A DNA stretch of 39,126 nucleotides from Desulfocapsa sp. (GTDB taxonomy: Bacteria; Desulfobacterota; Desulfobulbia; Desulfobulbales; Desulfocapsaceae): positions 1 through 39,126 of the forward strand of contig JAOZQU010000007.1 of NCBI GenBank assembly GCA_029932055.1. The letters run 5' to 3'. Below the pieces are notes generated by a model. It made no database searches. It saw nothing but the letters and a program-made list of their open reading frames with translations, and was not told the DNA's origin. How positions within the stretch are numbered: position 1 is the stretch's first letter; the number at the start of each line of letters is the position of its first letter. Position numbers and translations under genes: made by a program. Below are positions 1-8,733 of this stretch, one piece after another.

Positions 1-78
1 ACTCCTTAATGAGTGTACTTATTAGAAGTAAATCATTCATGTTCATGAATACCAGTTGCCTATTTGTAGGGTGAAAAT

Positions 79-110
79 GCAATTGTGATGAACATACTCA
101 TCACAATTGC
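79..110. repeat. Perfect inverted repeat (13-bp arms, 6-nt loop)
   Basis: GCAATTGTGATGA-ACATAC-TCATCACAATTGC read directly; no T-tract follows, so not a classic terminator. Confidence 0.8.
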
Positions 111-167
111 CATGGTCAAGGAAAATGATGTTTATATTCATCACCTGAAAAGATTTATCTGGATTTC

Positions 168-335
168 AGGGGCTATTATTCCAATACGAATAGCCAAAGC
201 CCCTCTGCCACATTTTCCGGTTCCAAAATGCCTGCTTTATTAACTATCATTGTCAAATCACGATCATGCAAATGTTCGACATATTCTGCGATATTTTTAC
301 GGCTAATGTCTTCAATCTGATTCCGCCCTAACCAG
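168..335 (-). pseudogene. 3' remnant of an unidentified protein-coding gene
   Basis: Minus-strand reading SLLYWLGRNQIEDISRKNIAEYVEHLHDRDLTMIVNKAGILEPENVAEGLWLFVLE followed by two stops; no start codon or 5' portion. Confidence 0.35.
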
Positions 336-507
336 TAGAGTAACGAAAAAGTTTAAAGAAATTACTGACAAACTTCTTGTAACACCAACCCCTGTAGAAA
401 AATCTAAAAATTGGAGAGATAAACAGAAATCGTTTCATAAAAGCGATCCGTTACTTTGCAAAATCTGTCAAAGAACAATGCGTTTTGTATCGGCTTATCT
501 TCCCTGA
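334..507 (+). pseudogene. 3' remnant of an IS91/Y2-type transposase (tentative)
   Basis: Plus-strand reading RVTKKFKEITDKLLVTPTPVEKSKNWRDKQKSFHKSDPLLCKICQRTMRFVSAYLP-stop, similar to the NWRxRQ...DPLLCxxC tail of IS91-type transposases; 5' part absent. Confidence 0.35.
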
Positions 508-674
508 TGGATAGCACAAAATTTCTATTTTTATGAAGTGTTCGGTTAACTGTTTGCATTTGTTTTTGACGATTAGTCAGTGAATGACTGGTTTACTAAC
601 ACCTTATCCCAAAAGAGGACAGACGTTGTTTTTGACCAATTAATGGGTTACAATCAGGTCAAAGGAGGTGTCGT

Positions 675-956
675 ATGAAATATTCTCAAGTTGTAAAGCC
701 GATTAGTTATATTAAAGCTCATGTTTCAGAAGTTGTTCGTGATATTACTCGAAAGCAGAATACGATTATCATTACCCAACATGGTGAGGCAAAAGTCATC
801 ATGCAGGATATTCGAGTTTTTGAACAAACCCAAGAGAGCATGGCCATGCTTAAAATCTTGGCACAAAGTAAAAAGAGTCAACTACAGGGCAAGGTCAAGC
901 CAGTAACTCAATCCTTTGCTGACATTCGTAGTCGTATTGAGGAATGTAAAAGGTGA
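675..956 (+). CDS. Phd/YefM family type II antitoxin
   Basis: 93 aa, PISYIKAHVSEVVRDI...TQHGEAKVIM typical of Phd/YefM; AGGAGG-like RBS just upstream; 4-nt overlap with the downstream toxin. Confidence 0.85.
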   Translation: MKYSQVVKPISYIKAHVSEVVRDITRKQNTIIITQHGEAKVIMQDIRVFEQTQESMAMLKILAQSKKSQLQGKVKPVTQSFADIRSRIEECKR

Positions 957-1279
957 AGCAGTATAGTGTTTTTTTAGTTGCTGAAGCCGAAGATGATATT
1001 TTCGATATATATAATTATGTCGCGAAATACGATTCTGTTGATAATGCGGATAAGTTTTTTGGTAACTTGCAAAATACTATTAATAGTCTCAAATTGCAAC
1101 CAAAGAGGGGATCTTTTCTGCCAGAGCTTGAGAGAATAGACGTTTATGAATTTCGTGAGATTCACTACAAGCCATATCGCATCATTTATCAAATAACTGG
1201 CGATGAGGTCTATGTTCACTGTGTGTTGCATGGACGACGAGAACTGCAAGAGCTTCTCCAGCAAAGATTATTACGGTAA
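953..1279 (+). CDS. RelE/ParE family toxin
   Basis: 108 aa, ParE/RelE pattern (AEDDIFDIYNYV...YRIIYQITGDEVYVHCVLHGRR); ATGA overlap with antitoxin. Confidence 0.85.
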   Translation: MKQYSVFLVAEAEDDIFDIYNYVAKYDSVDNADKFFGNLQNTINSLKLQPKRGSFLPELERIDVYEFREIHYKPYRIIYQITGDEVYVHCVLHGRRELQELLQQRLLR

Positions 1280-1541
1280 TAATAGGCTGTTGTTCAATGC
1301 TTCAGGGATGAGGTTTAATGAGTATGTTCATGTATCGGGAAATCAAAATTTTCCTAAAAACAATTCCTGGTTGTGAATATCTGTTTTGCACCAAAATGAA
1401 CCTCTGTTGTGTGGACAAATAACAATCAAGGGCACTTTTTTATTAGATAAATTTTCTCAAGAAGACGCTACTGACGAACCCTTCTTATGCTGACCTTTTC
1501 AGCGAGAACAGCCAGTGCAGTGAACATTTTCTTCCTATGGT

Positions 1542-2165
1542 TCAGGTGTGCTGCATGCCGGCTTTTTCAGTAGCTCGCACCAACTCCGCCAAAGATCTCA
1601 CCTCCATCTTGCCCATGATACGGGCCCGATGTGTTTTTACCGTACTTTCACTCATCTTGAGTTTGTCAGCTATATGCCTGTTCAGTGTACCAGCAGAAAC
1701 AAGCAGAAGAATATCATGTTCCCGCGATGTAAGAGATCTAATACGTCTTTTGATCATACTGATGGCGCTTTGTTCAACTCGTATTTGAGTGTGCTGTTTT
1801 ATAGCATACTGAATGGCATCAATGAGTACCTGGTCTTCCAATGGTTTTTCTAAAAATTCTACAGCTCCGGCCTTCATTGCTTTGACACTCATGGGTACAG
1901 TGCCATGCCCGGTAATAAAAATAATGGGTATGGAAACTTTTCTTTTTATTAATTCAGCTTGAAGATCCAGGCCACTCAAATCCGGCATCCGGATATCCAG
2001 CACCAGACAGCAGGATTTGTCAGGCAGTTCCGTATTCAGAAAAGACCCTGCGGATGAAAAGGTTTCTGCCTGGAGTCCCACAGATGCGACAAGTTGTTTC
2101 AGCGAATCGCGGATCAACGGATCATCGTCGACAACGAATACAACAGCTGCATTAGATGCAGTCAT
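1542..2165 (-). CDS. FixJ/NarL-type response regulator (REC + LuxR-type HTH), no adjacent kinase
   Basis: FVVDDDPLIRDSL, LDIRMPDLSGLDL, GHGTVPMSVKAMKAGA, HTH STVKTHRARIMGKM. ORF opens at 2216 but that start overlaps the OMF gene; ATG at 2163-2165 lies just after the OMF stop. Confidence 0.88.
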   Translation of the reverse strand: MTASNAAVVFVVDDDPLIRDSLKQLVASVGLQAETFSSAGSFLNTELPDKSCCLVLDIRMPDLSGLDLQAELIKRKVSIPIIFITGHGTVPMSVKAMKAGAVEFLEKPLEDQVLIDAIQYAIKQHTQIRVEQSAISMIKRRIRSLTSREHDILLLVSAGTLNRHIADKLKMSESTVKTHRARIMGKMEVRSLAELVRATEKAGMQHT

Positions 2166-2169
2166 TTTT

Positions 2170-3597
2170 TTATTGCTGCTCTGATTGCTGCTCTGCTGCA
2201 ACCGGCATTTCTTCAAAGCTGCCTCCGAGTGCGAGATGGAGATTCACCCGGTTCACCAGACGCTGTCCTGCAACATCCATTTCAGCAATGCGTGATGCGA
2301 TCCATTTATTTTCAACAGTTAAGACATCAAGCAGATTGATTTGACCGATTTCATACTGCTGTATGGTCTGATCGTACGCTTTTTTATTCTCTCTCACTTC
2401 AATATTCAAATATTCTTCCCGTTTAAGAAGATGTTCTTCAGCGGCCAGTGACTCTTCCACTTCCTTAAAGGCTTTTAGAGCTACCTGGGCATAGGCGGCA
2501 ATGGCACCTTTCTGTACAGCCGTTGCTTTGTCCACTTCAGCCTCAATGGCTCCGCCGGTATACAGGGGACCAAAAAAACCGGCACTTAGACCCGCGATGG
2601 CATCATTTATAGAGTTTAAGCCTATTCCAAGGGAAAAGCTGAAACGGGGAAGATGGAGAAGTTCCGCCTCTTTTTGTTTGAAAAAAGCAGCTGCCACCCG
2701 ATGTTCGGCGGCAATAAGGTCTGGTCTGCGCTCCATTATTGCAGTGGGAATACCTGCTGGAACAGGTGGTGGTACAGCAACGAGTTTATCTGCTGTTTTA
2801 AGCTCTGCCGATGGATAGCGCCCAAGCAGCAGTTCCAGACTGCGAAGTGCCTTTTCAGAGGCAGATAACGCGTCCCGAGCAGCTTCTCCCGCAGATGCAG
2901 CTGCCCCGCGAGCCAAATGAGTATCCCTTTCTGTTCCTTTGCCGATTTCCTGCATGACAGTGGCAACCTCAACTCGTTTCTGTTGGAGTTTAACAACATC
3001 TTCGGCAAACTGATGCTGGAATTTTGCCGTGTTTGCCATGAACCAGCCGTTGGAAACAGATGCAACCAGGGATTGTCTGGCAAACTGGTAATCTGCAACA
3101 GTTGCAGCTGTTTCCTGCTCACTGCCGGCAATATCAGTACCAATACGGCCCCAGACATCAGCTTCCCATGATATGGCCAAGCCTCCAGAACCACCTCCTT
3201 TGCCACTACCTGATCCTTCATATTCCTTATCCTTATACCCGCCGGCATAACCAACGGTAGGCTTAAGACCAGCTTCAGCCTGTCGGGTCAGGCCATTGGC
3301 CTGCTCAACTTTGGCCAGGGCAATTTTAATACCTGGATTTGCTGCCAGGGCTTCATCTGTAAGCTGTATCAAAGTCGGATCATTAAAACTCTTAATCCAG
3401 CCATCATCCACAGTACCCTGCTCCGCCTTTGCGGCAAAACTTTCCGGTACCCTCTCTTCCACAACCTCACCTTTAATAGATGCGGTTGCCTCCTCCTGGG
3501 TGGCGACGGGCCCTGCGCACCCATAGAGAAAAAGCATTGCGAGTCCTGACACCACACCACTTACGAGATAGCCATTACTATTCTTGGTAATCATCAT
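2170..3597 (-). CDS. RND/MFS-type efflux outer membrane factor lipoprotein (NodT family)
   Basis: 475 aa; lipobox LFLYGCAG; ERRPDLIAAEHRVAAA and two-fold OEP repeat characteristics. Confidence 0.9.
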   Translation of the reverse strand: MMITKNSNGYLVSGVVSGLAMLFLYGCAGPVATQEEATASIKGEVVEERVPESFAAKAEQGTVDDGWIKSFNDPTLIQLTDEALAANPGIKIALAKVEQANGLTRQAEAGLKPTVGYAGGYKDKEYEGSGSGKGGGSGGLAISWEADVWGRIGTDIAGSEQETAATVADYQFARQSLVASVSNGWFMANTAKFQHQFAEDVVKLQQKRVEVATVMQEIGKGTERDTHLARGAAASAGEAARDALSASEKALRSLELLLGRYPSAELKTADKLVAVPPPVPAGIPTAIMERRPDLIAAEHRVAAAFFKQKEAELLHLPRFSFSLGIGLNSINDAIAGLSAGFFGPLYTGGAIEAEVDKATAVQKGAIAAYAQVALKAFKEVEESLAAEEHLLKREEYLNIEVRENKKAYDQTIQQYEIGQINLLDVLTVENKWIASRIAEMDVAGQRLVNRVNLHLALGGSFEEMPVAAEQQSEQQ

Positions 3598-3615
3598 TTG
3601 TTTATTCCTGATTAA

Positions 3616-4563
3616 TTAATGAAAGTGCAAAAAGTTCCGCCAGCTTTCAACGCGCAGCAAGATTCTTCTTAGAATTTGGATATGATGGGCGCGATGACTA
3701 TATATTGCCGCAACAGCATCACTACCCAGGGGGATGTAGAAGTCACTCATATCCTCCTCAAATTTCAGGATAATAGGTATCTTCCCCTCGGGGAGCTGGG
3801 TTGACGCTGAAACCATATCTTTTTTTACGGAGAGTTCACCTTCAGCAAGCGCTGGTAAAATTTGAGCAACCCTGGCCTTAAACACCCTTCCCGGTATCCC
3901 CGGATAAATCACCTCTGCCTCGTTACCGACTTCAATATTTTGCATGGGATGCTGGGTAAACCAGGCTATGAACATCTCAGTATCAGCATTTATAAAAGTC
4001 ATCACCGGAGCAATAGGCAAAGGAACTGCCATCTGGCCGGGGCGTACCAAAAGATGGGTCACAAAACCCTTACCAGGTGCTCGTACGATGCAACTATCCA
4101 GATTAAACTGAGCAGTATCCAATTGACCTTCCAGGCTCTGTACTTCTTTTTTATACAGGTCAATATCAAATTTTGCACCACCTGCCAGTTTGACAAGTTT
4201 AATGGAGTCTTCCAACCGCTTTCTGGAAAAATCCAATTGAGCCTGAATTGAATCAACTTTTCCCTGAAAAGGAACAGGATCAATTTTGAACAGGATATCC
4301 CCCTCTTCTAAGGAAACATTGGTCTTTACAGGTACCTCAATAACCTTTCCGCGTACATTAGAAACAATGTCGGTTGAAATAAAATAACTTCTGGCAACCG
4401 TGGAGGCAGGATGGAAATAGGCCATGCACATTAATATTGTTCCAAGCATAACCACAGCGCCAAGAAACACGGTGGTTATTGTCCACTGGTTGATCGGAAT
4501 TTTAAAAATTTTGATAATGACCCAGCAAAAACTAAAGTAGATCGTCAGTAATATAAGTTCCAT
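3616..4563 (-). CDS. HlyD family periplasmic adaptor (YiaV-like)
   Basis: N-terminal TM segments, GKVIEVPVKTNVSLEEGDILFKIDP biotinyl-lipoyl-like motif, APGKGFVTHLLVRPGQ; paired with a DUF3302 gene as yiaV/yiaW are. Confidence 0.85.
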   Translation of the reverse strand: MELILLTIYFSFCWVIIKIFKIPINQWTITTVFLGAVVMLGTILMCMAYFHPASTVARSYFISTDIVSNVRGKVIEVPVKTNVSLEEGDILFKIDPVPFQGKVDSIQAQLDFSRKRLEDSIKLVKLAGGAKFDIDLYKKEVQSLEGQLDTAQFNLDSCIVRAPGKGFVTHLLVRPGQMAVPLPIAPVMTFINADTEMFIAWFTQHPMQNIEVGNEAEVIYPGIPGRVFKARVAQILPALAEGELSVKKDMVSASTQLPEGKIPIILKFEEDMSDFYIPLGSDAVAAIYSHRAHHIQILRRILLRVESWRNFLHFH

Positions 4564-4565
4564 GC

Positions 4566-4958
4566 TTATGCCTCCTTAGTTGCTGATTTTGTTTTTTGCT
4601 TAGGAGGAGCAGACTTTTGCTTCTCTTCAAGAGCAGCTACTCGCGCTTGTAAAGCAAGAATGGCAGCATTTTGATCAACCGGAACATCAGATTTTGGTTC
4701 ATTGCCGCCATGCGACGACATTCCCCACCCTTTTTCCGGTACATACAGAGTTGCCCATATCCACAAAAAAGGCCACAGCGCATGCATCAGAAAGAGACTG
4801 ACCCAGCCTGCCGTATGAATCGCATGCGTATGAGGGTGATTACGTTTTTTTGCTATGTTGTATGGAATATCATGTATATAGATAACTCCATAAAGAATAA
4901 TAATTACCACTGCGATTAAAATACCCAGTGCGACAAAATCAAGAACCCTGCCTTCCAT
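4566..4958 (-). CDS. DUF3302 family inner membrane protein (YiaW-like)
   Basis: MEGRVLDFVALGILIAVVIIILYGVIYIHDIPYNIAKKRNHPHTHAIHTAGWVSLFLMHALWPFLWIWA. ORF opens at 5009; start at 4958 preferred because AAAAGGAGG lies upstream. Confidence 0.78.
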   Translation of the reverse strand: MEGRVLDFVALGILIAVVIIILYGVIYIHDIPYNIAKKRNHPHTHAIHTAGWVSLFLMHALWPFLWIWATLYVPEKGWGMSSHGGNEPKSDVPVDQNAAILALQARVAALEEKQKSAPPKQKTKSATKEA

Positions 4959-5096
4959 GTAAAGCCTCCTTTTAAATAACACCCATGACTCGTTAGATCG
5001 AGCCGCCACAAAGTGTGAAAGTCAAACAACACTCCTCTGGCAGGATGCCTTTTATATAAAACATCAAAAAAAACAAACTTCAGTCTAGGCGGCTGC

Positions 5097-5411
5097 CTAG
5101 CGGCGACGGCCTCCGCCCCCTCTTGACATTCCTGCAGGACGCCCCATGCTGCCAGAACGAGAAGCCGTGTGAGTTCTCACGTTCGCTCGCCTGTCGACAC
5201 GTGCTTCCATTCTGTCATTACGGTCAATGTCAATATCAATATCATCATACCTATAGCCATACCCATAGCCGGCAGGGTAACCATAACCACTATATACACT
5301 GTAAGACGTCGATGAGTATCCACCTCCGGAACCACTGCAACCACCTATAAACAGTAGAGAAGAGAGCGCCAGAAAAAATGCGAGTGTTTTGATAACCTGT
5401 TTCATAATCAT
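5097..5411 (-). CDS. Small Gly/Tyr-rich lipoprotein with Arg/Gly-rich tail
   Basis: Lipobox LLFIGGC, YSGYGYPAGYGYGYRYDDIDIDIDR, C-terminal GRPAGMSRGGGGRRR; ATGA overlap with the upstream VOC gene. Confidence 0.7.
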   Translation of the reverse strand: MIMKQVIKTLAFFLALSSLLFIGGCSGSGGGYSSTSYSVYSGYGYPAGYGYGYRYDDIDIDIDRNDRMEARVDRRANVRTHTASRSGSMGRPAGMSRGGGGRRR

Positions 5412-6295
5412 TCTTCTCCTTTAGCAGCCTGCGAAGGCCATCTCTGTACTAACAGCAGAGCACCTGTGGTATCGCCAATTAAAGCAATATCACCATTGCC
5501 TGGCGCCTCATCAGGGGTAACCCACACAACTCCACCTAATTCTTTCACGCGTCGGGTGATTGCATAAGGGTCTGCAACCCGTACAACCGGTACCCAGAGC
5601 ATATGTTTTGCATCCTGTAAATGGCGGAGACCTGCACGCCAATTACCCTCATGCATAAACACATCATAATCATCCCCGGAAAGCAGTTCGTCATAGCCAA
5701 GCACCTGCCGGTAAAACTTTTCAATGGTTTCCGGCTTATCAGTCCAGATTTCATTCCACAACCAGTCACCAATTTGTGCTTTGGTATCAACTGGATCTCC
5801 GCCTTTGGCTTGAAGCAAGACCAAGTTGGCACGTTGTGGATCACTGATCATCACAACACGACCACGTTCGCCCATATCAAGCGGGCCTTTCAGTATTGTT
5901 CCGCCATTGGCCATTACTAAATCGGCAGCGGCATCCACATCAGCCACAGATGCGGAAGCTATCCAGATGCCTTCTCTGGTTTTGCCGGCTGCCGGCTCCA
6001 CCTGTAGGATTCCGGCAATGGCTTTATCACCATTTTTTACTATCGCATAGTCTCCATGATATTCAATCTTCCAGCCAAATAGCTGTTCGTAAAAGGTTGC
6101 GGCAGAATGAGCATCCGGCGTCAGCAGATCATGCCAGATGAACTTGCCCGGATAACTCTTGCCACTGGGATTTTCTATTATCGGGATTTGTGCCATATCG
6201 ACACCACCCTCTGATAACTCTGTATAACCGGCGCAGCCATTCAAAGAGCCTGCCGCGAGCATCAGGAAACCGACCAAACGTATTAATGATTGCAT
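5408..6295 (-). CDS. VOC (glyoxalase/bleomycin resistance-like) family lipoprotein with two VOC units
   Basis: Signal with SLNGC lipobox; KFIWHDLLTPDAHSAATFYEQLFGWKIE and WNEIWTDKPETIEKFYRQVLGYDE repeats. Confidence 0.85.
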   Translation of the reverse strand: MQSLIRLVGFLMLAAGSLNGCAGYTELSEGGVDMAQIPIIENPSGKSYPGKFIWHDLLTPDAHSAATFYEQLFGWKIEYHGDYAIVKNGDKAIAGILQVEPAAGKTREGIWIASASVADVDAAADLVMANGGTILKGPLDMGERGRVVMISDPQRANLVLLQAKGGDPVDTKAQIGDWLWNEIWTDKPETIEKFYRQVLGYDELLSGDDYDVFMHEGNWRAGLRHLQDAKHMLWVPVVRVADPYAITRRVKELGGVVWVTPDEAPGNGDIALIGDTTGALLLVQRWPSQAAKGEE

Positions 6296-6387
6296 TATAA
6301 TCCTGTTTTAAAAGTTGGTAATTTGTAACTGTGCAGGAGCACCCCATCTCTGTGCAGGCACCCCTAAACAATTATTGTTTCATTTCG

Positions 6388-6562
6388 TATTGTTAAAAGT
6401 TTTCAGTTAGCAGTGTTGATAGCGTCGTAAAAAGTCCCCAGCTCCGTCATTCCCGCGGGAATCCAGAACGTAGTAAAATGACTAGATTCCCGCCGCGGGA
6501 ATAACGGGATAGCAAAAAGTTGAGGTTTTCACGAGTCCATCAGTGTTCAGTAACTGAAAACT
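6388..6562. repeat. TTTTCAGT-type repeat interrupted by a palindromic MITE-like element
   Basis: 6388-6407 TATTGTTAAAAGTTTTCAGT is identical to 15240-15259; the remainder (CAGTGTTCAGTAACTGAAAAC) resumes at 6541 after a ~124-bp insert. Confidence 0.6.
6418..6541. mobile_element. MITE/REP-like element with imperfect ~20-bp terminal inverted repeats
   Basis: GATAGCGTCGTAAAAAGTCC ... GAGGTTTTCACGAGTCCATC ends (about 14/20 inverted match) and internal CGTCATTCCCGCGGGAATCC / GATTCCCGCCGCGGGAATAACGG palindrome. Confidence 0.5.
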
Positions 6563-6567
6563 TATTA

Positions 6568-7038
6568 TTATTTTTCAACCTTGACTGCTGTAAAACTATA
6601 GTGTCCACCGCAACTCATCAGGCCATCCGACCAGTTCCAGTCTGACTTGCCTTTACCATTTGTTTCATCGGATCTCTCAAATCGTAATCGTTCTGTGACT
6701 ACTCCACCATCCTTGAGATAACTTGCCCAGTAATGGATGACCATGGGGTTTTCCGTATCAACCTTACCGTAGTAGCTGATCCCGCTTTTACGATGCACAA
6801 CAACTACTTTTTTATCAGTTTTTACCAGGATCACATACGTATGGGTCTTGTCGATATTCTGCCCTATATTTTTACAGGCACTGGATTGATGGGTAATGGT
6901 GGACTTCCATTCTACACCTTCAACCGTGACAAGCTCTTCACCGGCAAATGCCTGAGTGAGGCTGAATAAACACAGAATCATTCCAGGTATTACGTATTTT
7001 ATTAAAGTCATATCTATTTTCCTCTGGTTGAGAATCAC
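6568..7038 (-). CDS. Secreted hypothetical protein
   Basis: Signal peptide MTLIKYVIPGMILCLFSLTQAFAG; likely start internal at about 7011. No family recognised. Confidence 0.6.
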   Translation of the reverse strand: MILNQRKIDMTLIKYVIPGMILCLFSLTQAFAGEELVTVEGVEWKSTITHQSSACKNIGQNIDKTHTYVILVKTDKKVVVVHRKSGISYYGKVDTENPMVIHYWASYLKDGGVVTERLRFERSDETNGKGKSDWNWSDGLMSCGGHYSFTAVKVEK

Positions 7039-7041
7039 TGC

Positions 7042-8463
7042 TTATTCTGTTTCTGGATTTAACTGGATAGCATTCGTATTTCTTTTTAGAAAAAAGAGAA
7101 CACAACAGACAAGGGAGGCACAGGTACCGATAATTGTTGCAAACTGCATCGACATACCAAAACCAATATCCGAGTAAAAAAGAAACGTAACAACCACAGC
7201 CGTCATAAAAATTGCAGGAATAGTGGCTATCCAATGAAACCGGCCTCTACGCATGAGGTATACAGCAGCAGTCCAGAGGACAATTGTGGCCAGGGTCTGA
7301 TTTGCCCAACCAAAATAACGCCAGATAATATTGAAATCCGTCTTGGAAACAATAAAGCCCACAACAAAAAGTGGAACAGCAATCAAGAGTCGTTTCGTAT
7401 TGCTCTTCTGTGAAAGGTGAAGAAAGTCGGCAATGATCAATCTAGCAGAACGAAACGCTGTATCACCGGAACTGACGGGTAGAAAAACAACACCAATAAC
7501 AGCAAGAAATGCTCCCATTCCACCTAAAAGTTCTTTGGAAATAGTATTCACCACAAGTGCAGGGCCACCTTTACTCAACACTTCATTCAAAGCGTCAGGA
7601 GTATCAAAAAAAGACATGGCCAGAGTTGCCCAGATCAGTGCAATAATACCCTCAAGAATCATGGCACCGTAAAAGATATGACGCCCCTGCCGTTCATTGC
7701 CGGTACAACGTGCAATAAGCGGGCTTTGAGTGGCATGAAAGCCGCTTAATGCCCCACAGGCGATGGTGATAAACATGAGCGGCCAGAGTGGTAATCCCTG
7801 AGGGTTCAAATTAGACAGACTGCGTTGTGGATAAATATCATAATCGCCCACAAAAAGCATAACAATCAGGCTGAGGGCCATGAAAATTAAAGCTGCTCCA
7901 AAAAAGGGGTAGATTCTACCAATAATTTTATCAACAGGCAGGATAGTTGCGATAAAATAGTAGCAGAAGATGACAGCCACCAGAACTCCCATGGGAATAC
8001 CGGTCAGATTAGTCAGGAGTTGAGCCGGACTGGAAACAAAGACGATACCCACCAGCAATAGAAGGATGATGGAAAAACCACGCATAAACTGTTTCACAGC
8101 ATTTCCCAGGGTATAGCCCACAACCTCAGGAATTGACTCTCCATTATGACGGATGGAAAGCATGCCGGAAAAGTAATCATGGACACCACCGGCAAAGATT
8201 GAACCGATAACAATCCAGATCAGGGCAACAGGCCCATACAGGGCACCGAGGATAGGCCCAAAGATGGGACCCACACCTGCAATATTCAAAAGCTGGATAA
8301 GAAATAATTTCCAGCCGGGCATGGCAACAAAGTCGACTCCGTCCTCCATGGTGGTGACCGGAGTTGCACGATCGGGATCGACACCAAATATACGATCAAC
8401 AACAACACTGTAAATCAGATAACCGCCGATAAGGGCGGCAAGGCAGATAAAAAAAATATCCAT
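7042..8463 (-). CDS. cstA: CstA-family carbon starvation protein (short form; putative pyruvate/peptide transporter)
   Basis: 473 aa; GPIFGPILGALYGPVALIWIVIGSIFAGGVHDYFSGMLSIRHNGESIPEVVG and GFHATQSPLIARC motifs. Confidence 0.88.
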   Translation of the reverse strand: MDIFFICLAALIGGYLIYSVVVDRIFGVDPDRATPVTTMEDGVDFVAMPGWKLFLIQLLNIAGVGPIFGPILGALYGPVALIWIVIGSIFAGGVHDYFSGMLSIRHNGESIPEVVGYTLGNAVKQFMRGFSIILLLLVGIVFVSSPAQLLTNLTGIPMGVLVAVIFCYYFIATILPVDKIIGRIYPFFGAALIFMALSLIVMLFVGDYDIYPQRSLSNLNPQGLPLWPLMFITIACGALSGFHATQSPLIARCTGNERQGRHIFYGAMILEGIIALIWATLAMSFFDTPDALNEVLSKGGPALVVNTISKELLGGMGAFLAVIGVVFLPVSSGDTAFRSARLIIADFLHLSQKSNTKRLLIAVPLFVVGFIVSKTDFNIIWRYFGWANQTLATIVLWTAAVYLMRRGRFHWIATIPAIFMTAVVVTFLFYSDIGFGMSMQFATIIGTCASLVCCVLFFLKRNTNAIQLNPETE

Positions 8464-8601
8464 AAATTTCTCCGTGCTAATGAATTTAAAAAATTAAAAT
8501 TGATGTTACTCGTACATTCGTCATACCGCTTCTACTGTGGTGTAACGTACCTGGTAGCTCTCCATGCTGCGAAAATCATGACGCAGAGCACCGAAGGATT
8601 A

Positions 8602-8624
8602 GTTACACCGCTGAGCGATGTAAC
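8602..8624. promoter_or_regulatory. Near-perfect dyad in the cstA upstream region
   Basis: GTTACA-C-CGCT-G-AGCG-A-TGTAAC read directly; function unknown. Confidence 0.4.
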
Positions 8625-8733
8625 CAGGGAATGGTGATATAGAGGATTGCAGAAACATGGGTGACTGAAAAAAAAAGAAACTTATTAGCATTTCTTTCGG
8701 TCAGCTATTGAAAGGACTACAACTCATCATTAG

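Noticed and set aside
2736-3254. 172-aa minus-strand ORF in an alternative frame inside the OMF gene
   Set aside because: The overlapping 475-aa frame has lipobox and OEP motifs; the alternative has no recognisable domain.
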